DNA of 64,000 nucleotides from Tanypteryx hageni (GCA_028673005.1 CM054116.1:129433547-129497546); one strand, 5' to 3'; positions 35,679-46,440 are shown, counted from the stretch's first letter. Translations and numbers: made by a program. The notes: generated by a model from the letters alone, not told the origin.

Positions 35679-38279
35679 CCTATACCAAATATTAGCCAAA
35701 TGCGTCTAGCGGCTGATATAAACGTAAAATTGAACGGGCCAAATATAATAGGCGCCAAAAATGGCAGGGCGTTCATTTCTTAAAAATTCTTTGTTATGAT
35801 GTACATACTATCAGTGTATGAATTGTTTGTATAATTTTATTATTATATGTGTAGAAAGACAACAAATATATTATTTCAAATGTATCTATCGAGTTATTTT
35901 TATTAGTGATAATCTTCGCCATTTTATTTATAGTAATAATAACCTATTTCTGCATATTTGTTTTTTTATGCCAACGCTATACAGAGTGAAATGAGAGAAT
36001 AAGAAAACCACCTCAAACAATTTTCATTCCTTTACGATCGGATTTTCAGGAATTACTTGACAGCACCACATAAATTTTAGGTTGTTTGCCGTCTACGTTG
36101 AATTCATGGGTTTGAAATACAAAGTAGGCAATCGCTGAATACATTAGCTCTTCTAAGGTATCCATTAAATCTCTTTGATGTAAATATCTATTTTAAGGCC
36201 GTTCTAAGTATAAAATTTAAAGTTTGTTACAGTTACTTTTTTCTCGTTTCAAAAATTGTTCCAATTTGTTACAGCTGATAAATCTAGACCTGCTCTTTAC
36301 AATAAGATCAACCTCGGAAAATTACGTTTTAAAATGTAACACAAAACTAATATAACTTGAAAATCATGCATTGGCTAGCTAATATTAAATTATTGTTAAA
36401 CATTGTTAAACAATATAGTATATGGGTCTAGTTGGGAGAGATCTTTCATTGGGAATAGGAAGAATATTATTTCGTAACAATTATTCCATTTATCACTTCA
36501 TTGACTTACATATAAGAGTTTAAAATATGTTATTTTACACTTTGATAAAATGGATTCAAGATTTATATCCTCGAGCAGCTAAAATAATTGCATTTATCTC
36601 ACTCATGTTCGTTAATCTTATGATTGACCACCTCACTCCTCACTTCTTTCTATCGCAGGCCTTTTTGCCACTCCCCGCCCCTCCAACAACCTCCCCAATA
36701 TATTTGTTCGAACCTTTGGCTTTTATCACTGCAGGATAACTTCATAATCGACTGTTAAGGAAAAACAAATGAAGACTTTGTAAATACGTACATCCATACG
36801 CATTTTTTGAATTAATGTTAATGATAATTCACAAAATAAAAAATATCTAAATACTGTTTAAGCCATTCTCACTCAGACGCTAAGGAATTTTTATATTCTT
36901 TTTCCTGAAGTGATACATAAATCGCAGTTAATGGAATACAAAGAAGGAAATGGACAGGGAAAAGGAGCAACAGAAATAAAATGGGACGTTAAGGGTGTTT
37001 TGGTAGCAAAGAGCAAAATGTGATGAGGAAGTATTGCGAGGAAGATAAGAGAGACATCAAATCACCGACCACTGAGTAGGAAAATAAACTTCTGGCGAAT
37101 TTTAGAGAGTAATTTATCCGGAGAGTAGTGTTGGGTGGAGAAGGTAATGTAGAAGTCAGAAGGTTGAAGATAATATGATACCGTTTATGATAATCACATA
37201 AGTCTACTTCGGCGGATAATTAAAAGCTGAGACAAAGTTACAAGGTGCTGAAATTACATTCTATGAATTTTCACATAAATCTGAAACTAAGTTTTGACAT
37301 TTTAGAAGGGGAAAAATACTGAACTTGACCGGAAATCAAGTTCATTATTTTTCTCCTTCTAAAATATCAAAACTGAGATAGTGCTTGGGATTATATTGCC
37401 AACAGTATTGAGTTAATTAATTAATTTGCCTCTCAAAACATCGATTTCAAAGCTGGGTTCAAATATATTGCTATGAATTCACGGAGAAGTGGAAAGTGAA
37501 AGGATATGCAACGAATATATTCCACGCACTTTTTTGGGTGTAAAAATGGTCCCTGTAGCACCCATGAGAGTAAAAAAAACATCTTGCAGTTTAAAACGGA
37601 ACGAAACCGAAAAATTAGAGTGCCTATGCAAGAGTTTCCCAACATTTTCTTTCCAGGAACACCTTACTTGAGAAAAATTTAAATAAGTATCCCAACCCAA
37701 TATGCACGTTTTTTACTTTCTATTTACACATGCACAAAAGGGGTTTTTGCGAGGTTATATTAAATAAGGGTACTTATGATCCAGATTTTGTGATTTATTC
37801 TTTTCAAGCAAATTTAAATGATTTTTCACACAAGTATGACATTGATGTATCCCCGAGTGTGTTTCGCGTACCCTTTTGGGCTGAAAAAGTCTGATCTATG
37901 CAAAATAATCCTATCTTTCATTAAGATATTAAAACCGTGTCTATAGATGCGAAGATCAACTTATGAAGATAAAATTTTCAATGAACTATTATCTATAATA
38001 AAATCAAAACAATTTATTTCAGTCAATGCTTTAACGCCTCAAAATAGAAGGATAATCTTGCAACCTCGAGGTTCCTTCACTGGTTAACAAAAAATAAAAA
38101 ATATACGCATTCTCAATGGCAACAACTTTTATATTTAACAACTATATCATAGAAAAAAACCTTTTTACGAGCAACTGTATTCAGTTTCATTACTTTTATC
38201 GAGAGTAGAGGTTTTTCACTCGCACCGCCGCCAATTTGTATTTTTCCGAGTATTCTCACGTCACATCGCTGGTCATTTA
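35679..38279. other. AT-rich desert
   Basis: About 2.6 kb with no gene, RNA or transposon boundary recognised. The overlapping short ORFs at 37433-37700 show no known domain. Confidence 0.5.
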
Positions 38280-38960
38280 GAGGGAAAATTTTATTGGGGC
38301 CGACGCGAATAGACTTGCGTTTCAAACAAACCCCTCTTTCGCTCGGAAGTTTTTAATCTTCGAGGCGAAGAGTACGCTTCTAGAAATAGACGAGAGAGGC
38401 CACAAAAGATTCGCCCTCTGGGACCTCCTCTCTCTCTCTCTCTCTCTCCCCCTCCCTTCCCTTTCTCCGCCCCCTTTTTATCTAACAAACTCTCTCCGGG
38501 AGAGGGAAGAGGGGGTTAAGTCAAGTACGCGACGCATCCACGATTTCTCTTCACGCGCTCACAAAAAAGAGATCGCAAGTTTCGAAAATTGGCGAAATAC
38601 TCTCGACCGAGAAATATTTAGCAGAACGAAGCCTCGGACTCGTCTTGTTTTTTGCCTTTTTTCTTTCGTCTCGCTCCGAGTGCGCGGGGAAGATTTCGCG
38701 GTTGGCGAGAGGATGAAAAGAAGAGAGTAGGAGAGAGTGGGGTGGGGAGTGAGAGGGAGACGCGTGGGAAGAGAGACCAAGGGCTCTTTTTTTCGGAGGA
38801 ATGGACGGAGGAGAGTTTTTGGCTAGGGAAGAGGACCGAAGGGTGATTGGTTGCCGAACTGCCCGGGTGTTGTTGTTTGGTGCCTCGAAGCTTTCCCGAG
38901 GAAGAAATAGATGTGTTAGGGTTTTCCTTCGTATTCAGATCGGCAAAGGCGAAAGGCCTA
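38280..38960. other. CpG-containing GC-richer stretch with TC microsatellite
   Basis: Higher GC than the surroundings, with a (TC)n run at about 38428-38448 and several CGCG/CGAG-rich segments. ORFs in both strands lack recognisable domains. It could be a promoter or 5' exon of an unseen gene; the sequence does not show which. Confidence 0.3.
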
Positions 38961-39161
38961 AACGCGTTTTAATTACGTCTTTGCAGAATTGTTCCTCAAT
39001 AAGAGCTATTAAAAATATTGCAGTTTTTGTGTTTTTCATACTTCGTCGCAGTGGTTGTAGAATCTCTACGGAATTAAGAAAAAATGTCGCTCTGGGCTTA
39101 GCATGACTCACAATATTAAAATAAAAACTGGAGCGTAAAAGATATTTTGTTGAGAAAAAAT

Positions 39162-39185
39162 CTGATGATGCGAAACCGGTCGTGC
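39162..39185 (+). other. Hammerhead-core-like motif
   Basis: CTGATGA, a 3-base linker, then GAAA and CCGGTC. These are the conserved core strings of a hammerhead ribozyme in the right order, but stem II is essentially absent and no stem I is evident. The downstream AAATAAATTTGTG resembles the sequence after the same motif in the 4080-4250 fold-back. Confidence 0.35.
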
Positions 39186-39439
39186 CAAATAAATTTGTGG
39201 AAGTGACAAAGTTCTTTCTTTTTCTCCATGAGTAAATTCCACAGGGTTGAGCCTGACCTCATTCTTGATATTTTGTTGATTTGCGTGATTTTTATAGGCG
39301 CTTCAGCAATAGTGTAATTAGCGTCTGTTGCAGTTGAAAATTAATTTCCGATTCAAATTTAAACAATGACTTCGTTAGCATATTAATAAATGATAATAAA
39401 TATTAAATAATATTAAAACAATCATCATACGTTTTCACC

Positions 39440-40550
39440 CTTTCGGTAGATTTTCGGCTCACCCAACTCACTCACGCATCCAATCGGTTCCATCCAAAAC
39501 CTTTCTCTTAATTCTCTCATACCCATCCCCTTCCTTTATCATATCTTTTATTCCTATTATCTCCCTATTTCTTTGCTGCTTTCCTGTTACCCTTCCTTCT
39601 ATGATTTCTTTCAACTGACTTCTGGCTCTCAAATCTGGCCCACTTATTTCTTTTGTCTCTTCCCTATCACTCTAAGTTCCTTTCTTCTTCTGTCTGTTTA
39701 AAACTTCCTCTGTTGAAACTTTAATTCTGTTCACTTTGTAAGCAACCCCGACATCGACGCGATAAACATTTTAATATTATTTAATTGAATTTAAAAAATT
39801 GAGTTTATTATATTATTTACGTGTTGAAAATCATTCTTTCATTGTCGGAAATGCGACTTTCCTGATGGTGCTACGGCTAATGTATGCAATTTTTATCCAG
39901 CGTTTGAATATCCTATTTGAATTGTATTACGAAAATACGCCTTTTACTCTTGCTTTTAAAATAAAAGTCGAAAATATGAATCAGCAAAATGTTTGCGACC
40001 ATAGAATGCATATATGCACTGAAAATGTTGGATGGCTATATTTTCAAAAACCTTCGCTTCCCAAAATGTAACCCACTCTACTCTTTAAAAGTTTCTCATT
40101 TGTTTTTCTCTCAGTCTAACTAATTTTCTCGTCTCCACCATACCCACATCTGAAATGCCTCTATTGTGGTTGCATCTTCTTTTCTCAGTACCTCATACAT
40201 ATATAACGCTACAGTTAAAATAATACGGTTATAGTATTAAAAAGATATAGCTTACATTACTTCATGTTTTGCTATGAAGTTATCCAAGTTCTTTCGCTAG
40301 TCTACTAATAAAACCAAAACTCAAGGCCTGGAAGAGGAGTGTTTTCGTCTCATTGGTAGGTTTGTTGGCTCGAGTCCCTCTGTTGATCCTCTATAGTCGT
40401 TTTCGTTGTTGCTTTTTAGTTATTTTAAAAGGTCGTGCTATGCCGTTAAGGGGCTTATTAAAACTAAATTGTTGATATGAGCACTTAACTGGCACTGTCG
40501 TAGTTTTTATCGTTAATGTTTATAAATCTTTTCAATAAATCGAATAATTA
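39440..40550 (-). mobile_element. LINE C-terminal remnant, copy 2, with insertion
   Basis: The minus strand encodes QLKEIIEGRVTGKQQR, then EGDGYERIKRKVLDGTDW, the same C-terminal LINE module as at 29690-30570. Alignment with that copy is interrupted by about 360 bp (39725-40088) of unrelated AT-rich sequence, an insertion or replacement. Shared blocks resume at CTCATTTGTTTTTCTC and continue to about 40550, including CTGGAAGAGG and GGTAGGTTTGTT. The frame is broken. Confidence 0.5.
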
Positions 40551-40615
40551 ATGTCTCTATAATAAAATCCATTTTTTAAATTTATTACTCTATATATTTT
40601 GTCGACTGGCAGAAG

Positions 40616-40880
40616 GATATTGATAGAGTAAATTGGGTAATGCTGATGAGGATATTAAAGTATATCGGTGTAGATTGGAAAGACAGGAGACTGATCAGAA
40701 ATCTATACGTTAATCAAGTCGTAAAGCTCAGATTGGAGCGAAGTACATATTGTAAGGGCTGCTATCGCCGGTCCTATTAAATATATGTGGAGAAAGACTA
40801 ATGCAAGAAGCGATGAAAGCACAGGAGATTTCAAGGTTGGAGGAAGGATTATAAGAACAGTAATATACGCTGATGATTAA
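40616..40880 (+). pseudogene. LINE reverse-transcriptase core fragment
   Basis: The plus strand encodes DIDRVNWVMLMRILKYIG, VDWKDRRLIRNLY and NQVVKLRLER. After a frameshift it encodes GDFKVGGRIIRTVIYADD followed at once by a TAA. The F..D.VNW..L...L...GVDW..R.L...LY.NQ pattern is the RT segment after motif A, and YADD is the catalytic motif C. The GCPLSP region (motif B) is garbled. The frame stops exactly at a TTAA that begins a PiggyBac-like end. It likely belongs to the same LINE family as 29690-30570, but lies in opposite orientation to the adjacent copy. Confidence 0.65.
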
Positions 40881-41000
40881 CCCTCCAGTACTCGCGCGGG
40901 ATGCTGTGGACACCCCAGGCATACGTTTTATGACAGGGTTCCTTTCCTTTGGCCTTTTATGACCCCAACCCTTCAGTAGCTGGAATGACATGTGTTTGGA
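40881..41000 (+). mobile_element. Possible PiggyBac-like end at TTAA
   Basis: TTAA (40877-40880) is followed by CCCTCCAGTACTCGCGCGGG, a CCCT-starting terminus of PiggyBac style, abruptly replacing LINE sequence. CCCTTCAGTAGCTGGAATG at about 40976 repeats the theme in direct orientation. No matching right end was found, so extent is uncertain. Confidence 0.4.
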
Positions 41001-41683
41001 ACCTATTCTGCTAAAATATTCAGTTTTTATGGGAATCCTTGGAGTTTGGACGTTGTATCTAAGAGAGTGCTTCGCTGTACGTTACGTAAATCAGCCCTTT
41101 TTAGTGCTTTTCGTCAATGCTGATAAGCAGTATTATCTTCGTGATGTCCGTACGCATATATCAGGGAAGAATTTAATATTTTTAAAAAATTAGGACAATA
41201 GAATACATAAATTAATAACCAAGATGGTATATTTCGACTGGACCCATTCAGCACACAGCATTGTTAAACTTTTCGGTAATTATGAATTTGGAAGGAATTG
41301 GGTGAACTGATTTCAACGAAATTTTGTACGAAGGAGACGTGCAACATACAAAAGCAAAATCAATATTTATTATATAGATATAGAAAGCAGGGCTGCCATA
41401 AAACAAGAATTAAAATAATTATTGTAACACGTATTTGTGTTGAACTTTCTGCATCAATTTTAACCAAATTTAATACTTAAAATATACACATATAAAACCC
41501 CATATTATTATATTTAGACCGAATCAACTAAACAGGGGTGCCACAATTACAAATAAAAATCTTTCAATAATTAAGGATTTGGAAGGAATGCTGAACGAAT
41601 TTCAATTAAATTTTGTTTATTAGATTTGCACGACATACCATAATGAAATCAATATGCTTAAGATAGAGTTAGAGAGAAGGGCT

Positions 41684-44600
41684 ATTTATTTATTTATTTA
41701 TTTATTTATTTCTTACTACGGCGAGGTTGAGGCCATATGGCCCCTTCTTCCACCTAACTATTATGATACACAATATGATAAATATAAATGTACAGAATTC
41801 AATACAAATCAATATAGAGAAATGAAAATCATTTCAAGGTATTCATAAATAATAATAAAAATAAAAATAGTACAACACAAATGTACACAAAGTAAAATAA
41901 TAAAAATCATCATCACTGCTCTGTTTGCTGATGGATATAGTGATGTGCTGATATTTAAATGAAGGATAGAAGGAAAAATACGGAGGAAAGTATTACATTT
42001 TTATGAGGACATAATGCTGGCTAAGTATTTAGCACAATGATTCTTAAATTGGTTAATACCATTGACAGAGTAAAAGTGAAAGGGGAGAGAGTTCCAAAGA
42101 TTGCAGGCGGTAACGGTGAAGGATTTATTATAGTAACTGCTACGATGAGTGGGAATAAGTAATTTGGATGATCCTCGGGTGTTCAGGGAGAGGCCAGAAT
42201 TAAGGGGTTTGAAGTTGCAGCTTAGGAATTTAGGCGAGGAAGAGGTGAGGATACTTCTTAGTTGCGTTAGGATATGCATCTTCCTACGTTCTTCCAAGAA
42301 CAGCCAGCCCAATTCTTTGAATGCGTTTGTTATATGGCAACTTTTGCTCATATTAAAAATGTATCTAACACAAGAGTTATGAGTCCTCTGGAGCTTTAGT
42401 AACAAATCTTGTTTTAGATCTAGAAAAACGGAATCACAATAATCGAAATGAGGAATTACAAGCGAATTTACAAGTAAAATTTTTAGTTTTACTGGAAGAA
42501 TGTTTTTAAGTAGCCTAAGTGAATAAAGTGAGTAGTTGATTTTTCGGCAAATTTCGTTTACATGTTTAGACCAGCAGAGTGTATCATTCATAATAACACC
42601 AAGGTTTTTTACTGACTTGGAAAACGGTACAGGAGTGGAGTTAATTAATACTGGGTCAATATTTGACTTTTGTAATTTGCCGAGTAATTTAGGATAGCAG
42701 AAAATTATTGATTGAGATTTTAAGGGGTTTAACATTAAGCCATTACAAGCACTCCAGGTCATGAGCGATCTTATATCTCTATTCATGCAATCAATTCTGT
42801 TATTGATATGAGATATTTGAGTTCCTATGTATATTTGCAGATCGTCAGCATAAAGGTGGTACTGGCAGTGATGAATTGAGTTAGAGATATCGTTTATATA
42901 TAAGGCGAAGAATAAGGGTCCTAATGTAGATCCTTGGGGACAACCACGGGAGACATTTTTCCACGATGAACTTTTATCAGAGATTGATACCATTTGGTAG
43001 CGATTCTGAAAATAAGATTTTATCCATTTCAAAGAGCTAAGGGAAAAGTTCATTTTAGCAAGTTTGGAAAGTAATACTCCGCTGTCAATGGAGTCAAACG
43101 CTTTAGAGAAGTCCAATAGTGTGAGAATTGTAGCTTTTTTGTTATCGAAATTCTCCCGAATATCATCTGTGACTTTGATCAATGCGGTAGCAGTGCTGTG
43201 GCCAGTACGAAATCCAGATTGATAGGGGTTAAGGAGCTCACATTCATTTAGATATTGATGTATTTGTTTATGCGCTAGTTTTTCAATAATTTTTGATAGC
43301 GTTGGCAGGATGCTTATAGGGCGAAAGTCCTGTGGAGTTGTTGGATTAGCCTTTTTAGGGATAAGTCGCAGTAGAGCACGTTTCCAGGAACTGGGAAAGT
43401 AACAGCTAGAGAAGGAGCAATTAATTATATGGGTAATGATCGGTGCCAAGATATGAATCAAATTATGGAGCATAGATCCAGTGATGAGATCATAGCCTTT
43501 TGTTTTCGAATTAAGTTTAGAAATTATCTTCTTTACATCGGATATGGAAACAGAAGCAAAACTGAAGGATTGTGAATAGTTTATGATTGAGGACAAAATG
43601 TCAGAGATAGTTAAATTTCTTTGATTTACTGAAAATATATTAGGTGGTGATGAGAAGGCATCATTTAATGCATCAAGAGAGACAGAAGGTAGTTCAGAGT
43701 CACTTTTCTTATTCCCAATTCCGAATACTTTCAGTTTTCTCCATAGTGATGCATTGTCGGACTGAGGAGAAATTATTGAGTACGAGAATTTTATTTTGGC
43801 ATTTCTAACTGCCTGCTTTACTGAGTTCCTCAGTTTTCTATACTGTTCGAGTTGGAGCGTAGAATTTGTGCGTTTGAATTTACGAAAAGCGGAATCACGA
43901 TTCGACATTAATCTTTTTATATCATCCGTAATCCAAGGAGAATTTTTTCTAGTAATACGAATTGTTTTTTGTGGAGCATGGCGATCAAATAGATTGAGGA
44001 GGAAAGCATTAAAATTATTCACCTTGTCATCTATGTCATTTATATTAATAATACTTTCCCAAGGGACTAAGAGAGCATCATCTGTCAATTTGTTTATGTC
44101 TATTTTTTTAAAATCTCTAAAAGTAATAAATTTTGGTTGTTCCTTTGGTACTTTGAAAGAGCAGGATGCATAAATGAGATCATGTGCAGATATCCCCGGG
44201 ACTGAGATCTGACCGTATTTGAGTATTTTGTCAGGTTTGGTCGTTATTATTAAATCAAGTAGAGTAGAAGAGGTTAGGGTGCGGTGTGTGGGATTAAGCG
44301 GGAGAATACTAAGTCCTAGCGGGTGTAATATATTAAGGAGTGTTTTAGTGTGAAAATTATTCGGGTTCAGGAGATCAGAATTAAAATCGCCCATAAGGAT
44401 GACATTATCGAAATCTACTCTAAGTTCCGTGAGGGGAATTTCAATATCCGATAGATTTGAAATTTGAGGGGGTTTGTACACAACTCCAAATAATAATTTC
44501 TGACAATTGAAAGTTATTTCCAGGAAGAGAAATTCAGGTCTGCGAGAATAAAGGCTATCACTTTTAAGGAGCAATTTACAACATAGCTCTTCGCGAATAT
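41684..44600 (-). mobile_element. 5'-truncated CR1/Jockey-type LINE
   Basis: A minus-strand LINE. Its 3' tail is an (AAAT)n run (plus strand ATTT repeats 41684-41710), preceded by about 290 bp of 3' UTR and the ORF stop at 42003-42001. The 5' junction is near 44600, within the endonuclease domain. Unit B (45028-46042) shows the uninterrupted target: GGGCT then ACCACAGTAAAAAG, against GGGCT | LINE | ATCACAATGAAGAG here. No obvious target duplication remains, as is common for CR1-group elements. ORF1, promoter and the first part of the endonuclease are absent. Confidence 0.85.
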
Positions 44601-44601
44601 A
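42001..44601 (-). CDS. LINE endonuclease/reverse transcriptase, 5'-truncated
   Basis: An open frame of 857 codons from 44574 extends without a stop to 44601 (about nine further codons, reading YIREEL near the edge), so the listed TTG start is not a real initiation site. Residues 1-140 are the C-terminal part of an apurinic-type endonuclease: VVYKPP (31-36), GDFN (62-65), and SAHD (129-132) where S-D-H is usual. The RT domain spans roughly 390-640: IPKK...DFRPIS (405-421), motif A LDFSKAFD (487-494), motif B RGCPQGS (543-549), motif C YADD (575-578). A thumb/connection region with SLVIPHFDYCDS (704-715) follows. The protein would nick target DNA and prime reverse transcription of its own RNA. 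The combination fits the CR1/Jockey group. The frame is intact apart from the truncation, indicating a young insertion; it cannot be autonomous. An antisense 125-codon ORF (43796-44173) is a shadow. Confidence 0.9.
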   Translation of the reverse strand, partial: YIREELCCKLLLKSDSLYSRRPEFLFLEITFNCQKLLFGVVYKPPQISNLSDIEIPLTELRVDFDNVILMGDFNSDLLNPNNFHTKTLLNILHPLGLSILPLNPTHRTLTSSTLLDLIITTKPDKILKYGQISVPGISAHDLIYASCSFKVPKEQPKFITFRDFKKIDINKLTDDALLVPWESIININDIDDKVNNFNAFLLNLFDRHAPQKTIRITRKNSPWITDDIKRLMSNRDSAFRKFKRTNSTLQLEQYRKLRNSVKQAVRNAKIKFSYSIISPQSDNASLWRKLKVFGIGNKKSDSELPSVSLDALNDAFSSPPNIFSVNQRNLTISDILSSIINYSQSFSFASVSISDVKKIISKLNSKTKGYDLITGSMLHNLIHILAPIITHIINCSFSSCYFPSSWKRALLRLIPKKANPTTPQDFRPISILPTLSKIIEKLAHKQIHQYLNECELLNPYQSGFRTGHSTATALIKVTDDIRENFDNKKATILTLLDFSKAFDSIDSGVLLSKLAKMNFSLSSLKWIKSYFQNRYQMVSISDKSSSWKNVSRGCPQGSTLGPLFFALYINDISNSIHHCQYHLYADDLQIYIGTQISHINNRIDCMNRDIRSLMTWSACNGLMLNPLKSQSIIFCYPKLLGKLQKSNIDPVLINSTPVPFSKSVKNLGVIMNDTLCWSKHVNEICRKINYSLYSLRLLKNILPVKLKILLVNSLVIPHFDYCDSVFLDLKQDLLLKLQRTHNSCVRYIFNMSKSCHITNAFKELGWLFLEERRKMHILTQLRSILTSSSPKFLSCNFKPLNSGLSLNTRGSSKLLIPTHRSSYYNKSFTVTACNLWNSLPFHFYSVNGINQFKNHCAKYLASIMSS

Positions 44602-45027
44602 TCACAATGAAGAGTAAAATAATATTTCTTTTACACGAATTTCTAGAGAACTGACACCATGGATTTTATCAAATATGGTATATATAATCTTCATATAAAT
44701 ACATAATCAGAATAGCATATTTCAACCGGGTCGACTAAACAGGGTTACCACAGTATAAAGAATAGTATTTTTCTGTAACTATGAATTTGGATGGTATTGG
44801 TTGAACTGATTTAAAAGAAATTTCGTTTGTAGTGCGAGTATAGAATGGGAAAACAAAATAAAAGTGTTTAAAACGGATCAAAAAGCAGGGTTACCACAAT
44901 ATGAGAAAATAATTTCCTGATTTTGAAGCAAATACATTAGTATACGATAATACTACGGCGAATTTGACGAAAAGCACTTTTGTAATACGGGAATCCCGTG
45001 TACACCCCTACTTGTTAGTACTTTTCC

Positions 45028-46042
45028 TCATTGCTAAAAAGCACTATTATCTTCGTGATGTCCGTCCGTCTGTACGCATACATCAGGGAAGAATTGGCTG
45101 AACCGATTTCAACCTAATTTGGTACATAGAATCCTTACAAAATATATGACCAAGATGGCATATTTCGACCGAACCCATTAAGCAGAGGTGCCACAATTGC
45201 AAAATTAAACGTTTCAATAATAATGAATTTAGAAGGAATCGGAATAACCGATTTCAACGAAATTCCTTATGAAGAACGTGTACAACATTAGAAAACAAAA
45301 TCAATATTCTTAATGATGATATATAAATCAGGGCTGCTACAATACCAGTAAATAACAAATTTCTTTTTACAAGTATTTGTGTTGAACTGTTCATATCAAT
45401 TTCGACCAAATTTAAAAGTTATGATGTAAACATATGTAAAAAACCACAATAAAATATTTGGACCGGATCAACAAAATAGGGGTGCCACACTTAAAAATTA
45501 TATTCTTTCAGTAATTACGGATTTGGAAGGAATTGCCTTAACGGATTTTAACTAAATTCTGTATATAAGATATGTACAACATACCATAATAAAATAAAGA
45601 TGTTTAAAGCGGAGATAAAGAGCAGGGCTACCACAGTAAAAAGTAAAATTATATTTTTACTGGTTTTTATAAAGAACTGGCAGCATGAATTTTAATCCAA
45701 TATGGCACATATAATCTTCATATAAATAAATAACAAAAACCATATTTAAACCGGGTCGAATAAACAGGGCTACCACAATATCAAGCTTAGTATTTTTCTC
45801 TAACTATGAGTTTGGAAGATTTTAGCAGAACCGATTTCAAAAAGAAATTTCGTTTGTAAGGCGTGTATAGAATTGCAAAATGAAATGAACATACTTCGAG
45901 CGTATCTATAAAGCAGGGCTACTACCATATAAGGGAAGATAATTTTCTGATTTCAAAGAAAATACATTAATATATGATTGCACTACGGCGAATTTGACGA
46001 AAAGCGCTTACGTACCACGGAAACCCGCACACACCCCTACTT
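45028..46042 (+). repeat. Complex repeat unit B (six 145-bp subrepeats), uninterrupted
   Basis: The head AGTACTTTTCCTCATTGCTA, then TATTATCTTCGTGATGTCCG, matches unit A. Subrepeat boxes lie at 45187, 45332, 45481, 45626, 45778 and 45917, giving spacings of 145, 149, 145, 152 and 139 bp. The tail ACTACGGCGAATTTGACGAA and ACACCCCTACTTGTT closes it. It lies directly after unit A in the same orientation. No ORF of interest. Confidence 0.75.
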
Positions 46043-46264
46043 GTTTCTTTGTGCGGACGTTGTCCATATTTTATTCTAAAATTATTCATACTATCTATAG
46101 AACTGTCGTTATTTCACATAATTTGAGATTCTCTCAATAGATTCTTCACTGATCGTCATCGTATTAAGTGTTACTTCCCGTAATTGGAGATCGCATCTCA
46201 ACAGTTTCTTCACTGACTCTGAACCTACAAGGTTTGTAAATTTTTATTATTATTTCAGTGTTCG

Positions 46265-46436
46265 AAGAGAGAGAGAGAGGGAGAGAGAGAGAGGGAGAGA
46301 GAGATGGGGAGGGGAGGTGGAGGGTGGAGAGAAGGTGGGACTGAGAAGGGAAAAGGAGGGGCAAATGCTACAGAAGAGGAGGGCGAAGAGGAGGGAAGGA
46401 AGAGAGAGAGAGAGGGGGAGGGGGAGCAGGGAGGGG
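46265..46436. repeat. GA-rich block, duplicated at 49797-49930
   Basis: The part from GAGAGAGATGGGGAGGGG through GGGACTGAGAAGGGAAAAGG and ACAGAAGAGGAGGGCG to AGGAAGAGAGAGAGAG matches 49797-49920 with only about three substitutions over about 125 bp, far closer than other repeats here. Confidence 0.8.
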
Positions 46437-46440
46437 GGGG

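Larger units (their letters stand above)
41104..45027 (+). repeat. Complex repeat unit A (six 145-bp subrepeats), split by LINE
   Basis: The head is AGTGCTTTTCGTCAATGCTG, then TATTATCTTCGTGATGTCCG. Subrepeats are marked by GCAGGGCTGCCA / CAGGGGTGCCACAA boxes at about 41253, 41391, 41537, 41681, 44742 and 44889. Subtracting the 2917-bp LINE gives spacings of 138-147 bp. Each subrepeat carries TGAATTTGGAAGGAATTG and GATTTCAACGAAATT variants. The tail is ACTACGGCGAATTTGACGAA, then ACACCCCTACTTGTT. Without the LINE the unit is about 1.0 kb. No coding potential; superfamily unknown. Confidence 0.7.

Noticed and set aside
37433..37700. Overlapping 60-73 codon ORFs on both strands
   Set aside because: They are short, overlapping in several frames, with no recognisable domain; chance is the simplest explanation.
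43796..44173. 125-codon plus-strand ORF
   Set aside because: It lies antisense inside the LINE RT frame and has no independent support.
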